NCBI GenBank assembly: GCA_950106755.1
Contig: OX467084.1
Location: 29,577,213 to 29,641,212 of the forward strand
Direction: 5' to 3'
DNA: 64,000 bases
Origin: Climacium dendroides
Lineage: Eukaryota > Streptophyta > Bryopsida > Hypnales > Climaciaceae
A model generated the notes under the pieces. It was given only the letters and a program-made list of their open reading frames with translations, did no database searches and was not told where the DNA came from. How positions within the stretch are numbered: the first letter of the stretch is position 1; the number at the start of each line of letters is the position of its first letter. This document shows, one piece after another, positions 27,374 to 39,283 of the stretch. Position numbers and translations under genes: made by a program.

Positions 27374-29900
27374 AGTTTTGAACTTTTGCAATCTATAAAT
27401 TATTGAAATTAATAATTTAATCTATAAATATACAAGTTGCAAACAAATTACAGATGAGTCACAAACGAGGCATGACTTTTGCAATTGGTATACCTTTTTT
27501 CTAGATTTTAGGGTGTCCACTACATCAATGGCCCGGCTAGAAAAAAAATATGGATCATTTTGTGCTAATTATTAAAATTCGATAGCTTTTTTTTCTGTTT
27601 GATTCGCTCCTTGCTTCATGAAGTCTCCAAATTACCATCAGTCGCAAACTAGTCATAAAATGTCTTATACAATTGAAAAACAATTGCATAGTATAGTTGC
27701 AAAGCCCCTCATTTTCTTTTAGTGTTTTCTAGTAATTAAACTAAACCTCATTGAACATTTTATTAAAAATAATTTAAAAATTGCATTAAATAATGAATCT
27801 AATAAGATATTTCTTCTAAAAGTGCTTAAATTGTCCAAAAGAACAAGTTTATCCATAACCTTTTCATTACTAGTCCAAATAGAAAGTTTCAAATCTTTCA
27901 AAGTAAACAAAAATACTTTCTATGAGAATTTTTTTTCAAAGGGTTGCCCAATGAACTTCATTTTGAGCTTACAATAGCATAATTTTTGCTCTTTGACACC
28001 AATTCAAACAAACATTATATTACTAGAAAACCAATGTGCCTTTTTATTTTCTAAAAAAGTTACAAAAAATCACAATAAAAATTGAGACCTTAGGAGCCTA
28101 TCCAAAATCTATTTTGTCCTACAAAGAATCAATGAAACTCTAGGGATTAAAAGCCTTCTATTTTCCATTGAAGGCTTTCTTATTGAAAAATCAATTGTAT
28201 TAAATTGATTGAATAATTGACATAAAACTTCAATCTATGTAAACTTAATCCTAGTTCATAAAATTCTATGTTGATGAATGACACATGATAATGTTATGCC
28301 TAAAATTGTGTCAATTCCAAATAGAACCTATATATGATGACAAACAGTTCCTTTGACTCTACTCCTTTTAAAAAAAATTCAAATAAGTTAAGTTTAATTG
28401 GTCCATAAATAAATGCGAAGTCTATACAAGGGCTTAAAAAAAGGATTCAAGAAATTTTACAAAATTCTTGATTTTTTAAGGAAGTCAATCATTTTATGAC
28501 AATAGAGTTATAGTAATTGAAAAGTGTGTGCAATGCAAAACCAAGAGTTGGAGTTTGAAAAAAATACAAGACAAATTCCTTGGAGCACTTAAAGTCGGCT
28601 CTCATGGAGTTTGGTGCTATGTTTCTCTTGTACTATTCTTAGTTATACCTGCTTTTGATAGCCATTTAGAAACAGAAGACAAATTTTACAATTAATTTTA
28701 ATGTCCTTATTAGTTTTAGTCCTTTATAAGATTTTAACTTATAAAATAATATTTAGTGTGATTTTTTTACAAGTCCTAATTTGCATGAATATACAAGTCA
28801 GATCACGGACCAAGCCCTTTAGCTTAGTTTCATTGGGCATAGTTCAATTAAACAATTTCTATGATAAACATATTGGTCATACACTACGTCAAGTTCGTCT
28901 ACAAAAGGCAAAAGCTATCAACAATTACCTTTGAAGTAAGTAATTCAAAGTTCATTACATTACTTTTATCATTGATTGGTTCTCAATATTCTTATTCTTA
29001 GAAAATTCTTCTTTAGACAACAAATTATGTGTTACTGTAATATATTGTAACTACACCTAGTTGGGACTTGTTTATAAAAATGTCCCATTTATATTGTTGC
29101 CTAAATTATTAGCCTTCAAAATATGAGAGCCTAGGTTTAATTTTGGGAACTCATAGTTTATTCATATGATGCCCAAAAATGCATGTGAAAAACATCTTGA
29201 ATCTCTTTTTTACTTGAATAAGATGGAATAAAAATAAAAATTGTTTAGTAAAGAAAACCATCATCAGTTTCTTATTTGGATAATAATTTTAGATGTAATC
29301 TCCTTAGATCATCATGATTATTACTAAATGGATTCTTTATATGTGCAAAAATGTGGCCCAGTTCTTTTGTTTTAATTGTTTGTGAGGCAAGAGAATATGA
29401 CTTGGATCCCCCCAAAGAAGAAAACCTTTGGATGGTATTACTTTGCTCCAAAGCACCATTTGAAAAAATATGCACATTCCTAAAAAGATAATTTTTTCTT
29501 TTGTATCAAAAGAAGATTAAAAAATCTTGCCAAAAATTGATATATAGGTATATGCCCAAATTTTCACTTGTTCACTGTGGGAACAATTAATGGTCCTTTG
29601 GGGATTATAGTCAAGTAATATTGAAAATTTTAAAATATTTGAGCCAAATATCAATCTAACATGTATATAAATGTATTTACCAATTTGTAGTGAATATATA
29701 TATATGTATGTATGGCATATTGGGAGTGAAAGTACCCATGTTGTTGTAGAAGATTAGTTTTGAAATATTCCACATTAATTGTCTATGGTTTCAATGTGAT
29801 TTCAGGAGTCAATTAAACCAAATATAATATTTTAAAGGCGAAAATAGACCCTCCTTAATTTCTAAAATGGGAAGCTACATTTTTTGGTTACATTATGTTG
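27374..29900. other. AT-rich intergenic region upstream of OSCP
   Basis: No gene and no complete element was recognised. Several decayed terminal phrases of the TTAA-bounded set occur, for example CTAGGGATTAAA near 28141 and GGTCCTTTGGGGATTATA near 29592. Confidence 0.5.
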
Positions 29901-30201
29901 ATCATTAAAGAATTTGACCATTCTTTGCTTCATTCAGTTCCACTGCAAAATAAATGCCAACCATGGAACCTTAGACCAAGCAGCAAAACCTCGCTTAGCC
30001 TGGTTGGAAGCGCGGTCCGCTGCCTCCCTTCGTCTTCCACTCGCTTCCGTCCGTCCTTCGAACTTGGTTGCACAATTGAGTAAACGGGTCGGTTTCTAGG
30101 GTTTGGAGGCCTGCTTGCGTCGTTCTTGCTTCCGACATTGTGCGAGTGCGGAGCTAGATTGGCTAGCAAGTAGAATTGCTTTAGGGAGCGGACGAGGCAC
30201 A
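29901..30201 (+). promoter_or_regulatory. OSCP upstream region with telo-box
   Basis: A pyrimidine-rich segment (TCTTCCACTCGCTTCCGTCC near 30029) is followed by TAGGGTTT at 30097-30104, the telo-box in reverse. Plant genes for ribosomal and mitochondrial proteins commonly carry this element close to the transcription start. The start codon follows 98 bases later. Confidence 0.5.
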
Positions 30202-30897
30202 ATGTGGAGGTCGCAGCAACTCTTGCGGAGCTCCCTTGCCGCAGCGCGGGCTGCTGCGGGGACGTCCGAGAAGCCTGCAGCGCGAGCCGTGCGCTCGTTC
30301 GCTTCGGGCAAGGCCGAGGCGGAGCCGCAGTATGTGGAGGTGCCGCTGCCCATGTACGGCGTGGCTGGCAAGTACGCTTCGGCGTTGTACGTGACGGCCG
30401 TCCGCGGGAACGTGTTGGATCCCGTGGAGACGGAGCTGCAGGAGGTGATTGGGGCCGCGTCGCAGAACCCGGTGTTCGCGGACTTCTTGAAGGATCCTTC
30501 GGTGTCGAAAACGGTGCGCATGAAGGCCGTGGAGGAGATCTTCAAGGAAACGAAGTTCAAGGACGTGACGAAGAATTTTCTAGCGGTGCTGGCGGAGAAC
30601 GGGCGTTTGTCGCAGCTGCAGCGGATCACGGGATGCTACTCGGAGCTGTTGCACGCGCATCGTGGCGAGGTTCAGGCGTTGGTGACCGCAGCCTTGGAAC
30701 TGAGTCCCGCGGAGTTGGAGGACATCAAGAGCGCGTTGAAGGGTTACCTGAAGGCCGGTCAGAGCTTGAAGGTGGAGCAGAAGGTGGACCGGAGCATAAT
30801 TGGTGGCATTGTGGTAGACATTCAGGACAAGCACATCGATCTTTCGATCGACACGAAGATCAAGCAAATGGAGAAGGTGTTAGCGGAGGTCGTCTAA
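30202..30897 (+). CDS. ATP5: mitochondrial ATP synthase subunit O (OSCP), 231 residues, no introns
   Basis: Peripheral-stalk subunit that links F1 to Fo of mitochondrial ATP synthase. The N-terminus MWRSQQLLRSSLAAARAAAG is Arg/Ala/Ser-rich and lacks acidic residues, as expected of a mitochondrial presequence. The mature part follows the delta/OSCP family: PMYGVAGKYASALYVTAV near residue 49, FLAVLAENGRLSQL near 121, and the C-terminal signature IIGGIVVDIQDKHIDLSIDT. ATG 30202 is the first ATG in the frame. The coding region is uninterrupted, although many plant homologues are split, so a retrocopy origin is possible. No poly(A) tract or flanking duplication was seen to support that. AATAAA signals follow at 31103 and 31131. 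Confidence 0.95.
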   Translation: MWRSQQLLRSSLAAARAAAGTSEKPAARAVRSFASGKAEAEPQYVEVPLPMYGVAGKYASALYVTAVRGNVLDPVETELQEVIGAASQNPVFADFLKDPSVSKTVRMKAVEEIFKETKFKDVTKNFLAVLAENGRLSQLQRITGCYSELLHAHRGEVQALVTAALELSPAELEDIKSALKGYLKAGQSLKVEQKVDRSIIGGIVVDIQDKHIDLSIDTKIKQMEKVLAEVV

Positions 30898-31885
30898 GCG
30901 AAGAGGGTACTAGAAATTTTCGCAAAAGCAATTTCCCATTGGATCACTAATTCGCATTTTGAGCTGTCTCTACCCTAATTGTGCGGTTCACCGTTTATTG
31001 TTCCTTGGTGGATGGGAAATGGCAACAATCAATCTTTTCGTGACCTCAGTAACGAGTGCTCAGAAATTCTTCCTGTTGCCAAGGCAGATCATAGGGATTG
31101 TAAATAAATGCAGATCCAGGATCCTTTGCCAATAAATTCTTCTAGTTTCAATCAAATGCGGCATCTGAAACACCTGCGAGGGCTCCTCTTATTTTGTTAC
31201 TGACTTATAACAAGTTGGTGTTTGACGATTTCTCTTCTTGATTATGATCGAATTTGGGGAACGTTTCCAATAGCGGAGGTTATCGATCAACGCAAATACC
31301 CTAGTCTAGCCTGAATGCTTGCGTAAAGAGACAGGCGAGTGGAATTCGAGGACAGTTCGGTCGCTTTTCTTGCACCTCACATGTGTAATGATTTATCACC
31401 AACCCTTAGTATCTCGAGGGTCTGCGACCTGAAGTCACCTGAATGTACGTCATGCCGATAAATTCCAGTTAGTACCGTATACGTGTTGCTAGAATGTTTT
31501 CGCGCTGTTCGACACGACACATGGTTAGGCTGTTCAGATTACACTCAGTTAGGTTTTCTGGCTTCGGGGTTGCTGGGTTCCATGTTCCATGTTCCATGTT
31601 TTACTTTTCTTGTTCTTGCACGTTCTGCTCAGCGACGGTGTGCAGCCCTCTTGTGAAGAATCGTTGCAAGAAATTGAGAAAATAAGAAATACCTGCGCAT
31701 CTATTGGAAATTCAACAGATACTATTAGAGTGATGAGTCAGTAGTTGATAATGCCTTTGAATCACCGTGTGCAATTGAGGATTGTATTGGAACTTCAATG
31801 AAGTGCATACACTCGCCTTGTCCTCGTTATGGAAGCATTCTGTTGAAACATTGGCTTTGAATCTTAACTTAAAATTTTTGAACTA
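30898..31885. other. OSCP 3' flank and spacer
   Basis: Probable OSCP 3' untranslated region to about 31150, with AATAAA at 31103 and 31131. A 7-bp tandem repeat, three copies of GTTCCAT, is at 31580-31600. No further gene was recognised. Confidence 0.5.
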
Positions 31886-32478
31886 ACTAGCGGTTGGCGC
31901 TTGCTTTGCTACACATTAACTATATTACTTTCATCAATTTCTCATGTGATAGAATATAAATTAATAAAGTATATATAATCTTAAATGGAAATATTGACAT
32001 TTTCATACAATATTTTTTGGAAATACATATATTGTGCAATAGAAAGTAATTAAAGAAAATATTTATATCATAATTTTCGAAAAACAAATCTTTGCAAACA
32101 TGGAAACATTGAAGGACACCACCACTTGATAAATTTTTTCACTTACAAACAATGGTGATCAAAATTGAAAAATTGAAATGCAAATTTGTTAAATTGCAAA
32201 GACTTTGTAAATACTTTGTTGTAGAATCCAAAATTGCTTCAATCTAACAAAACTTCAAATCATTTGGCACTAAGAAAAGAAAATCAAAGAATTGTGGAAG
32301 TAAAATGAAGTGTGAAGCCAAGAAAGATGAAACCTCCATAACATCATTTTACCTCTGTAATATCACATTTTAACACTGTATGATATTATAGTGGTGAAAT
32401 GGTTGTTGGAACTTTATAATATCATATAGTATTTAAATGTGATATTATTGAAGGCATTGTGATTTTAGTAGTATGATA
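31886..32478 (+). mobile_element. ACTAG-ended repeat, copy 2 (right end lost)
   Basis: Starts ACTAGCGGTTGGCGCTTGCT. It aligns along nearly its whole length with 5097-5655, with about 70 extra bases near 31935-32000, and ends in the same GTAGTATGAT block. The inverted right terminus seen in the 20309 copy is absent. Non-coding. Confidence 0.7.
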
Positions 32479-33137
32479 ATTTTGAATTTCCAAATTTTTT
32501 TATTTTGAAGAATTGACTTGAGGGTTTGGGAAAAAAAATTCAAAAAAGTACACTTGATTTTCATTCTTAAGAAAATTGTTGAGTAGAAGTATGTAAGAGA
32601 TAGAAGGAATATGTAAATCATTAATAGTTCTAAGATGGAATTGAAATATTGTAATGCCAATTTTGAAATTTCTCTAAAAAACAAAGTTAGATATTTGAAA
32701 CTTTTTTTTTTAAATTATGAAAATTGAGTTTTAAATAAGTTATTTTCTCAAGATGATGCAACGATTGCTCATAAACAAAAAAGTCCTATAACCTTTACAT
32801 CACTAATCCAAATTAAATGAATCAAAGCTTTATAAGTAGAAAAAGATTAAAGTTTTAAAAACTTAACTTTTTGTGATTTTTTTGTATTGTTTGGCAAATT
32901 GCTTTTGAAATTTAGGAGCATAAAATTTACTCCTTCAGAAAAACTTTTGGAAAATCATGTCAAAAGTTGAAGTCACACTAAGAATCCCTAAAGATGACCT
33001 TGGGACTTTACGGCTTAAAATAAAACAATGGTAAAGGTTCATAATTACTATACTTGTTATGAATTTGCATTTATTGGCTTGGGAAGTAAAGTCCAAAAGA
33101 TTGCAAGGAGTTAATCCAAGTAGAGTATATTATATAG
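32479..33137. other. AT-rich spacer
   Basis: AT-rich DNA with a decayed repeat end (CCCTAAAGATGACCTTGGG near 32988). No gene. Confidence 0.5.
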
Positions 33138-33376
33138 TACACCAATAATGATATTTAGTGCTATTATTTACACTAATTGATTTCAAAATGCTATAAATTT
33201 TTATCCTCGATGAATATTTACCCAGAGTTTTATCAAGAACATAGATATTATTACTTTCAAAGTTGGGGATTTCTATAAACATAGTTGTTAAAATTATTCT
33301 TGAAGAGTTAAAACTTATAGCATTTCAAAATCAATTATTATGGTTAACACTGAATTTGATTATTACCGGTAGTGTA
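33138..33376. mobile_element. TA-flanked MITE, diverged copy of the 13922 element, 239 bp
   Basis: Ends CACCAATAATGATATTTAG and the inverted ATTACCGGTAGTG are flanked by TA on both sides. Sub-terminal arms (TTGATTTCAAAATGCTATAA and its near-complement) make a strong hairpin. It lies just upstream of the FolD gene and may form part of its promoter region. Confidence 0.6.
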
Positions 33377-33399
33377 GTGTTTAATAGTGTATTATTCCG

Positions 33400-33789
33400 T
33401 CCTCGCCCATTTTCACTGACAGTAGGATACAGCCCCACAACGAACGATAAAATACTTTCGTCCGCCGACGTCCGTCCCTTCTCTGGCTCCGACACTCCTC
33501 TCATCAACCGATGCATCTCAGGTTCTGCTGCAGAATCTGTCTGTCCGTCTCCGATTCACTTTGCTACTCTCTCTCGGCTACTGAACGGAAATTGATTCTT
33601 TCCGACCAGACCTTGGGCACGGAGACTGCCGACTACGCGCTGCCTTTCCAGGTAATCTAATTTGCTATGATTTGATTTTCCGACATGTCGAGATGATTTG
33701 TGCAATGCGGGGTTCAGTCTGAAGAGATCGGAGAAGTCTGATGTTTTCGAGAGCTGGGCAGGTTGGCATTGGAGCTCTTGTGCGCGGTC
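33400..33789 (+). promoter_or_regulatory. FolD leader exon(s), start-codon ambiguity
   Basis: A GC-richer segment ends in a clean donor TTTCCAG-GTAATC at 33651/33652. An ATG at 33511 opens a 47-codon frame right up to that donor (MHLRFCCRICLSVSDSLC...). With the acceptor at 33717 (GGTTCAG-TCT) this frame continues for seven codons to a TGA at 33739. A second ATG at 33741 opens another frame (MFSRAGQVGIGALVRG) that overlaps the FolD start out of frame. So either upstream frames regulate translation, or another splice choice joins a targeting peptide to FolD. Confidence 0.4.
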
Positions 33790-36700
33790 ATGGCGACGAT
33801 GGAGGAGGGGTCGGGGAGTACTGTCTACACTTCTACTTCTGGAAAGGATGTGCAAACCAGCACCGGTGGTTGTCAAACAGGTGCTTATATTGATCTCTTA
33901 TGGTTTCGGCGAATTGTTTTCCTCTTGTTCTGAATTTTTTCCAATTAGTAGGATGCTTCTCTGTCTCAGTGGAGCTTCTCTGGTTCAGCCCGATTGGCAG
34001 ACAAATTAGAGCTCATTTTTTAGTCGGTTTCACAGAGCACCTTCCATTGATTTCCCCAGTTTTCTCATAAATTCGCTGCCTATGAGGAGCCAATAATTTC
34101 AGAGGAGGTACGGAAGAAATTTAGTTGTTAGTTTGAGGAATTCTGTACCTCCAGTGCAATGGGTTCAATTGGGTTCACATCATATATTCAGTTTGGGTCT
34201 TAATCGTTTAGGAAGCTAGCCTTTTGATCCGTTGCAAGGAGAATTGTGCGTTGTGAATTGACATTGTAACATGAAAATCTAAAAATTAGGGTTCTCTGAG
34301 TGATTGAACAGTGGCTCTGTAGCGTTTTTCCTTCGTATTGCCATGCTTTGAAATGTGAGGGGGTGTTGGTAGGGTTTCTTTCTGTTAGGGTTTTAGCATA
34401 GGTTGAAAGGGATCATCAATGTAATCAAGGTAGAGGATACTGTTCGCTGCATTGTAACCAATATATCGGAGTGTGCTTTCATTGGGTGATCACTACAGAG
34501 CCGTGGATAGATCACTTTGGGTACAAGAGCCACTCTCTCTTAAGATCAGAGTATGATCACTCTGTATGAATTTGAGTATGCAATTTCAAAGTGGGATTTT
34601 GAAGACCTATAAGTGACAGTAGGCAACCCATTCAATGATCGGTGGTCAAGTCATGGCAAGCCAAGTCATGCCTGAGCTACTTGCTAATAAGTCCAAACAA
34701 GCGTATGAATTATGAGTTGCTGTTGGTAACAGGGGTTAGTACAGGAGATGAGATCAGGTCCCTGGCGGTTTTAGTATCGTTTACGTTAACATGAGGGAAT
34801 GTTGGTAGGGTTTTTTTTCTGTTAGGATTTTAGCAAGATTTTAAAGGGATCATGAATGTGATTACTGATATATCTGGTATTACAGACCAGAGAGGAGCGA
34901 TAATCGATGGAAAAGCAATCGCAGACCAGATACGGAAGGAAATCGGTGCTGAAGTGGCCAAGATGAAAGAATCTGTAGGAAACGTTCCTGGCTTGGCTGT
35001 GATCCTGGTTGGAGCGCGTAAGGATTCGTCTACCTACGTCCGCAACAAGAAACGAGCTTGCGCTGAAGTTGGCATTCGGTCTTTTGATTCGACTCTGCCC
35101 GACGACATAACGCAAGAGGAAGTCGTGGCTCATGTCAAGCAGTTTAATGACAATCCGGATGTTCATGGGATACTGGTTCAGCTCCCTCTTCCCAAGGTGA
35201 GCAGATCACAGATGTTGTAGAATACCCCAGTTTTGAGAAACCTATGAAAGATTCGATTCTTATTCTTCTCTACAAACTCATTAGAGAGTGTCACAGTTCG
35301 CGCGTTTAGCCTCGCAACTCTTTTGTTTGTTTCCAAATCCGGCCCTGCACAATGCTGAGCTCTACACTCTTGTCTGAAAGCTTTATGCCCCCTATAGAAA
35401 CGTGAAATCGCGTTTCCCGAATTGCCTCCGACATCCCGATTAGAAGAAAACTTTGCAGATCTGGTCTCTGAGTTCCATTCAGTTCTCGGTTCCCGAGTAG
35501 TTGAATACACATGTTTCAAGTCATACAATTATCATGATCCAGAGTATGTGCTATCGAGTTATTTTCTGTCACAATGTACATGTATCATCTTGCAAAATCA
35601 AATTCTCCGGAGGTTGTGCAACAGTGAATATAGGGAAGTAAGAGTTTTGGTGGCGAAATGATTTTGGAATTTCTTCTGCTTCCCTGCAGCACATTAGCGA
35701 GGAGGCAGTTCTTGGGGCGGTGAGCTATGAGAAGGATGTGGATGGATTCCACCCAGTCAATGTTGGAACTCTGGCGATGCAAGGGAGGAAACCTCTGTTT
35801 GTTTCTTGCACTCCGAAAGGTTGCATTGAGCTTCTAAAGCGTTCAGGCGTGCAAATGGTGGGCAAGCGTGCAGTTGTCATTGGCCGTAGCAATATTGTAG
35901 GCACACCTGCAGCTCAGCTTTTACAGGTTCGAGACCTCACTTCTCATCACTTTCTCATCGCATCTCATCACTTTCTCACTTCAGGGTCGGTTGACTTTTG
36001 CTAAACAAGCCTTGAGGACTGAACCATACTTCAAGAAATCTAGCAATGTGAATGGTCAAAGTTGGAGAACTGTCCTTAAGGGCTGTACACTTTGTCCGGA
36101 TAGCCATGGAGAAAGAATCGTAAGATGAACGATAAATGACATGGATGCTTTCATGGCAACACTTTTTGTGAAGGGTCTTGTCCACTTGATCTTTTTATGG
36201 AGGGCCTCAAACATCATCAGCTGATAATATGGTCATATAGGCAAGACCATTTAACCGAAGTAAGCCTATTTATTTTTAAATTTCGCATCATCTTGTCCTA
36301 TGGGACTCCAAATGGCAATGTCTTCACTTAAACTTTTGCTCGTCCTCAAGACTTGTCTGGAGAAGTGTAAATCGATCCTTATGTTTTGCTTCTGTGCTTC
36401 TATGAACCTTACTCTATTATTCAAATTCAGAAAACCTTAAATTCGTTCGCTGCTGAGTTGCTGGATATTTTCAAAGAGTTGATCGTTATCACTAACCCGC
36501 ATATGAATTACAGCGTGAAAATGCCACAGTGACTGTGGTGCATTCACGCACGCAAAATCCAGCAGAAATTACGAGAGAAGCCGACATTGTTATTGCAGCA
36601 GTTGGAAAAGCTGAGTTGGTGCGAGGCGATTGGCTGAAGCCAGGAGCCGTCGTCATTGACGTGGGAATCAACGCGGTGGAGGTATGCAGGATTAATTTCT

Positions 36701-37343
36701 TTATTACATTTGTGTCCTGGGACATTATTATTCTCGTGTTTCGGAAGATGGCTTTTTTTTGCTGATCGAGGTAGAGGGTACTCTTATGCGTCACCTTACG
36801 CATTTGAACATATGTAGGAGTGTTCATCGGGGGGAGACATACAGAACTGTGGAGAGATCTTTGGGTACATGATCAAAATCTGTTGAGATCAATTCTTTAT
36901 CGCTATGTATGACTTCTTGTGCAATTTCAAAGTGCGAGGTTGCGGATCACTATCAGAGAGTTGACAATTTGAATTCCATTCGTAGTTCGGTGGCTATAGG
37001 CATTTATCTAAGTCGTCCTTGCACCACTTGCTAAGCACTCCAAAAGCGTATGAATAGATGGGTTGCTGTTGGGAATAGGGATCAGTGTAGGGAACGGGAT
37101 CAGGTCCCTGACGGTTTTAATATCCTCCACCTTACCTGATGTTGCGCTTACTGTGCATTGTCCTGACTGTAGGATTTATCAATAAAGAAAGGCTATCGAC
37201 TGGTGGGTGACGTATGCTTTGAAGAGGCCAAGCAAGTAGCGTCGATGATCACACCGGTCCCTGGGGGTGTTGGCCCCATGACAATAGCAATGCTGCTATC
37301 GAACACTCTTGAGGCTGCCAAAAGGACTTTCGGGGTTGTATAA
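33790..37343 (+). CDS. FOLD: bifunctional methylenetetrahydrofolate dehydrogenase/cyclohydrolase, 5 coding exons, 338 residues
   Basis: Interconverts 5,10-methylene-THF and 10-formyl-THF in one-carbon metabolism. Exons: 33790-33880, 34847-35196, 35690-35926, 36514-36681 and 37173-37343, with GT-AG junctions and closing phases. Family hallmarks are present: YVRNK with catalytic Lys98 four residues after Tyr94, VQLPLPK at 141-147, [10 protein letters not shown] at 162-171, the NADP-binding [14 protein letters not shown], and [15 protein letters not shown] near the end. The start at 33790 gives 33 residues before ATG 34852; that residue Met33 is an alternative start. The N-terminal 33 residues are Ser/Thr-rich and not clearly a targeting peptide, so the compartment is undecided. 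Introns 1 and 4 contain the same repeat element. Confidence 0.93.
34357..34426 (+). repeat. duplicate of the FolD exon 2 splice-site region
   Basis: About 70 bases here (from TGAGGGGGTGTTGGTAGGG to GGGATCATCAATGTAATC) match 34793-34862 at roughly 85 per cent. The second copy contains the true 3' splice site and the start of exon 2 (GGATCATGAATGTGATT). The first copy keeps the AAAG before GGATCAT but has lost the ATG. Confidence 0.8.
34427..34789. mobile_element. AGGTA-ended element, type 5, in FolD intron 1
   Basis: Left end AAGGTAGAGGATACTG; the right end is decayed (GTATCGTTTACGTTA). It aligns with 36767-37134 through the phrases TGCAATTTCAAAGTG, AAGCGTATGAAT and GATCAGGTCCCTG. The element lies exactly between the two copies of the duplicated splice-site region. 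Confidence 0.65.
36767..37134. mobile_element. AGGTA-ended element, type 5, in FolD intron 4
   Basis: Left GAGGTAGAGGGTACTC; right TATCCTCCACCTTA, an inverted pair 368 bp apart, better preserved on the right than the intron 1 copy. Same interior phrases as 34427-34789. It ends about 40 bases before the exon 5 acceptor. Confidence 0.65.
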
Positions 37344-38802
37344 CTCTGCTGTATGTTCAGACGACTGCTTTGCGATTAATGTCCATAGTCTGCTTTGGCA
37401 ATGTTAGAATTATGTGATTTATATGTATTGTCAGTTGGCGTGCTCAGCCAACGAATAATTTTCTGACAAAGGACATTGTATCTCTGGCTGCTTTTATGGC
37501 ATTGAAAAGCCAATTTTTTATTAGCTAGTAATGATTACTGGTCATTGAGGATGAGTTTTTTTGGCAAAGCAGAGTCGCTGCTTGGGCTGAATTGTGTCTG
37601 CTTCATGTGATGAGATGCAGGATCCGACAGTCAGGCTTTCTTTCATAACGCACTTGGTTACGTCTAAGAGGAGTTCGATTCCATTATTTATCCCTCGTGG
37701 TGATGATAGCGGAAACTTGATAGATACTATAAATTTTTTGATGCTGTAGTTGGTTTTGGTTGATGTTTTTCAAAATGGTACCCGGCTTGAGTTGGAGTTG
37801 ATCTGATTTGCAGACTTTTATCATTCTGAGTGGAGCTTATACCTACTGGTAGTGGTAGTGTTGTATCATCCCAAAATGTACGTCACGAGAGAAAAGATTC
37901 TGTAGGAACACCAGGTATCGATGCATGCTACCAACCATGTCTTTGGATTGTTTAACAATTTTTTTTTAATTGAGCAGAAGGAAAAAAGATTCCGAGCGTA
38001 TGGAATCTCCATTCTCCGTTTCTCCTTGCTGATTACAATCATTACTTGACAACTTAAATCCCTTGATGCCGTTGGACAGACTTGAAAACTTAAACCTTTT
38101 TGCACTGTGTCTTTTGCAGTCATTTTCTACACTCTTAGAAGGAACACAGGTTTTCATTTTTAGCTCTAATCTCCCACACTTTAATTCTATATGAATGAGT
38201 CAATACAGCTGTGTCGAATTTTCTTGGGTTGAGACGTAGAGGGTGATAAAACATTTGACTGTTCAATATACGCTTTCTGGGAAGCCAAAAAGAACATTCT
38301 TAAATGTTGATTCCTTACCACTCTCAAGCCTGTTTAGTCCATGCTACACGAGTATATTAACCAGTCAAATGGGGTATAACACAATCAACCCATGCAGTTG
38401 GGGAATCCTTGACGAAGAGTGAAGCTTCGATAGGTGTGGCTTGTTGGTCTGTATTTGCCGAAGGTGGAGAATGTTGGGGAAACAAATGCAGCTCTAATTG
38501 CTTAAGCACAAGAGTCTAACAACTGCAGAGTATTAGTGTCGTCTCTAACCATTTATGGCAGGGAACATCTTACTTAACAAGCCGAACAATGTTACGCATC
38601 CATGGATCAATCCTTAAAAATTGCAACCGCACCCAAAATGGATAATTACATCGTGACCTCAATGTACAGAAATTCCCCAACCCAATTCCAGTGAATCTAC
38701 CCGTCTACACCCTAAACCCTGAAATTCCAACATAATACAGGATACAAAATTCAACGCCATCACCGCGTTAAATTCCGATTAATTGAATCTTAAGAGACCG
38801 AC
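37344..38802. other. FolD 3' flank and intergenic spacer
   Basis: Probable 3' untranslated region in the first 200-300 bases, then intermediate-GC spacer without a recognisable gene or element. Confidence 0.45.
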
Positions 38803-39242
38803 TAAGGTAAAACAGCCCATTGCGGTCAAATGACCCATTGCAGTTGCCTAGGAAATGACCCATTGTGGGGTTTTTTTAGTATGTGAGACGTGGGCCACAA
38901 TGGAGTGAACACTGACCTCATTAAGAACTTCTGAGTTTTCAGTGTGAAGTTCATTGTAAAAATTGACTTTTTTGGCCTTCTGTAATAGAAAATATTTTGA
39001 CTGCATTAGGTAATGAGATGAGCATTACAGATTCAGATTTTGTTAGTTTTAAGGTAGTCTACTCTTTTGGGTTGAACACTTCACAAATTCCTAGTGAATT
39101 CATACTTTGTCAAAAAAATTTAATTTCAATTGCACTTGCTGTTTCTCACACTTGTACTAATGTGGGAAAAAAATTGAAAAATCTTAACAACAAGATGATG
39201 TCAAACTCCTCATTCTGAACACAATGGGCTGTTTTACCTTAA
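38803..39242. mobile_element. AGGTA-ended element, type 1, copy 1
   Basis: Left TA-AGGTAAAACAGCCCATTG; right CAATGGGCTGTTTTACCT-TA. Just inside the left end a second and third CCCATTG unit are spaced along GTCAAATGACCCATTG. It is the same family as 49196-49651, 56257-56702 and 62361-62805, in opposite orientation to those. Its right end lies only about 42 bases beyond the exostosin stop codon, so it may supply that gene's 3' end. Confidence 0.8.
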
Positions 39243-39283
39243 TCAACAAATTACTTACAGGTATGACAAGGAAAACTCTAGCT

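Noticed and set aside
30204..30950. 248-codon frame overlapping OSCP (Gly/Arg/Glu-rich)
   Set aside because: Wrong frame of a GC-rich gene; the OSCP frame explains the openness.
37660..37700. tRNA-like TTCGATTCC phrase
   Set aside because: No matching acceptor, D or anticodon arms around it.
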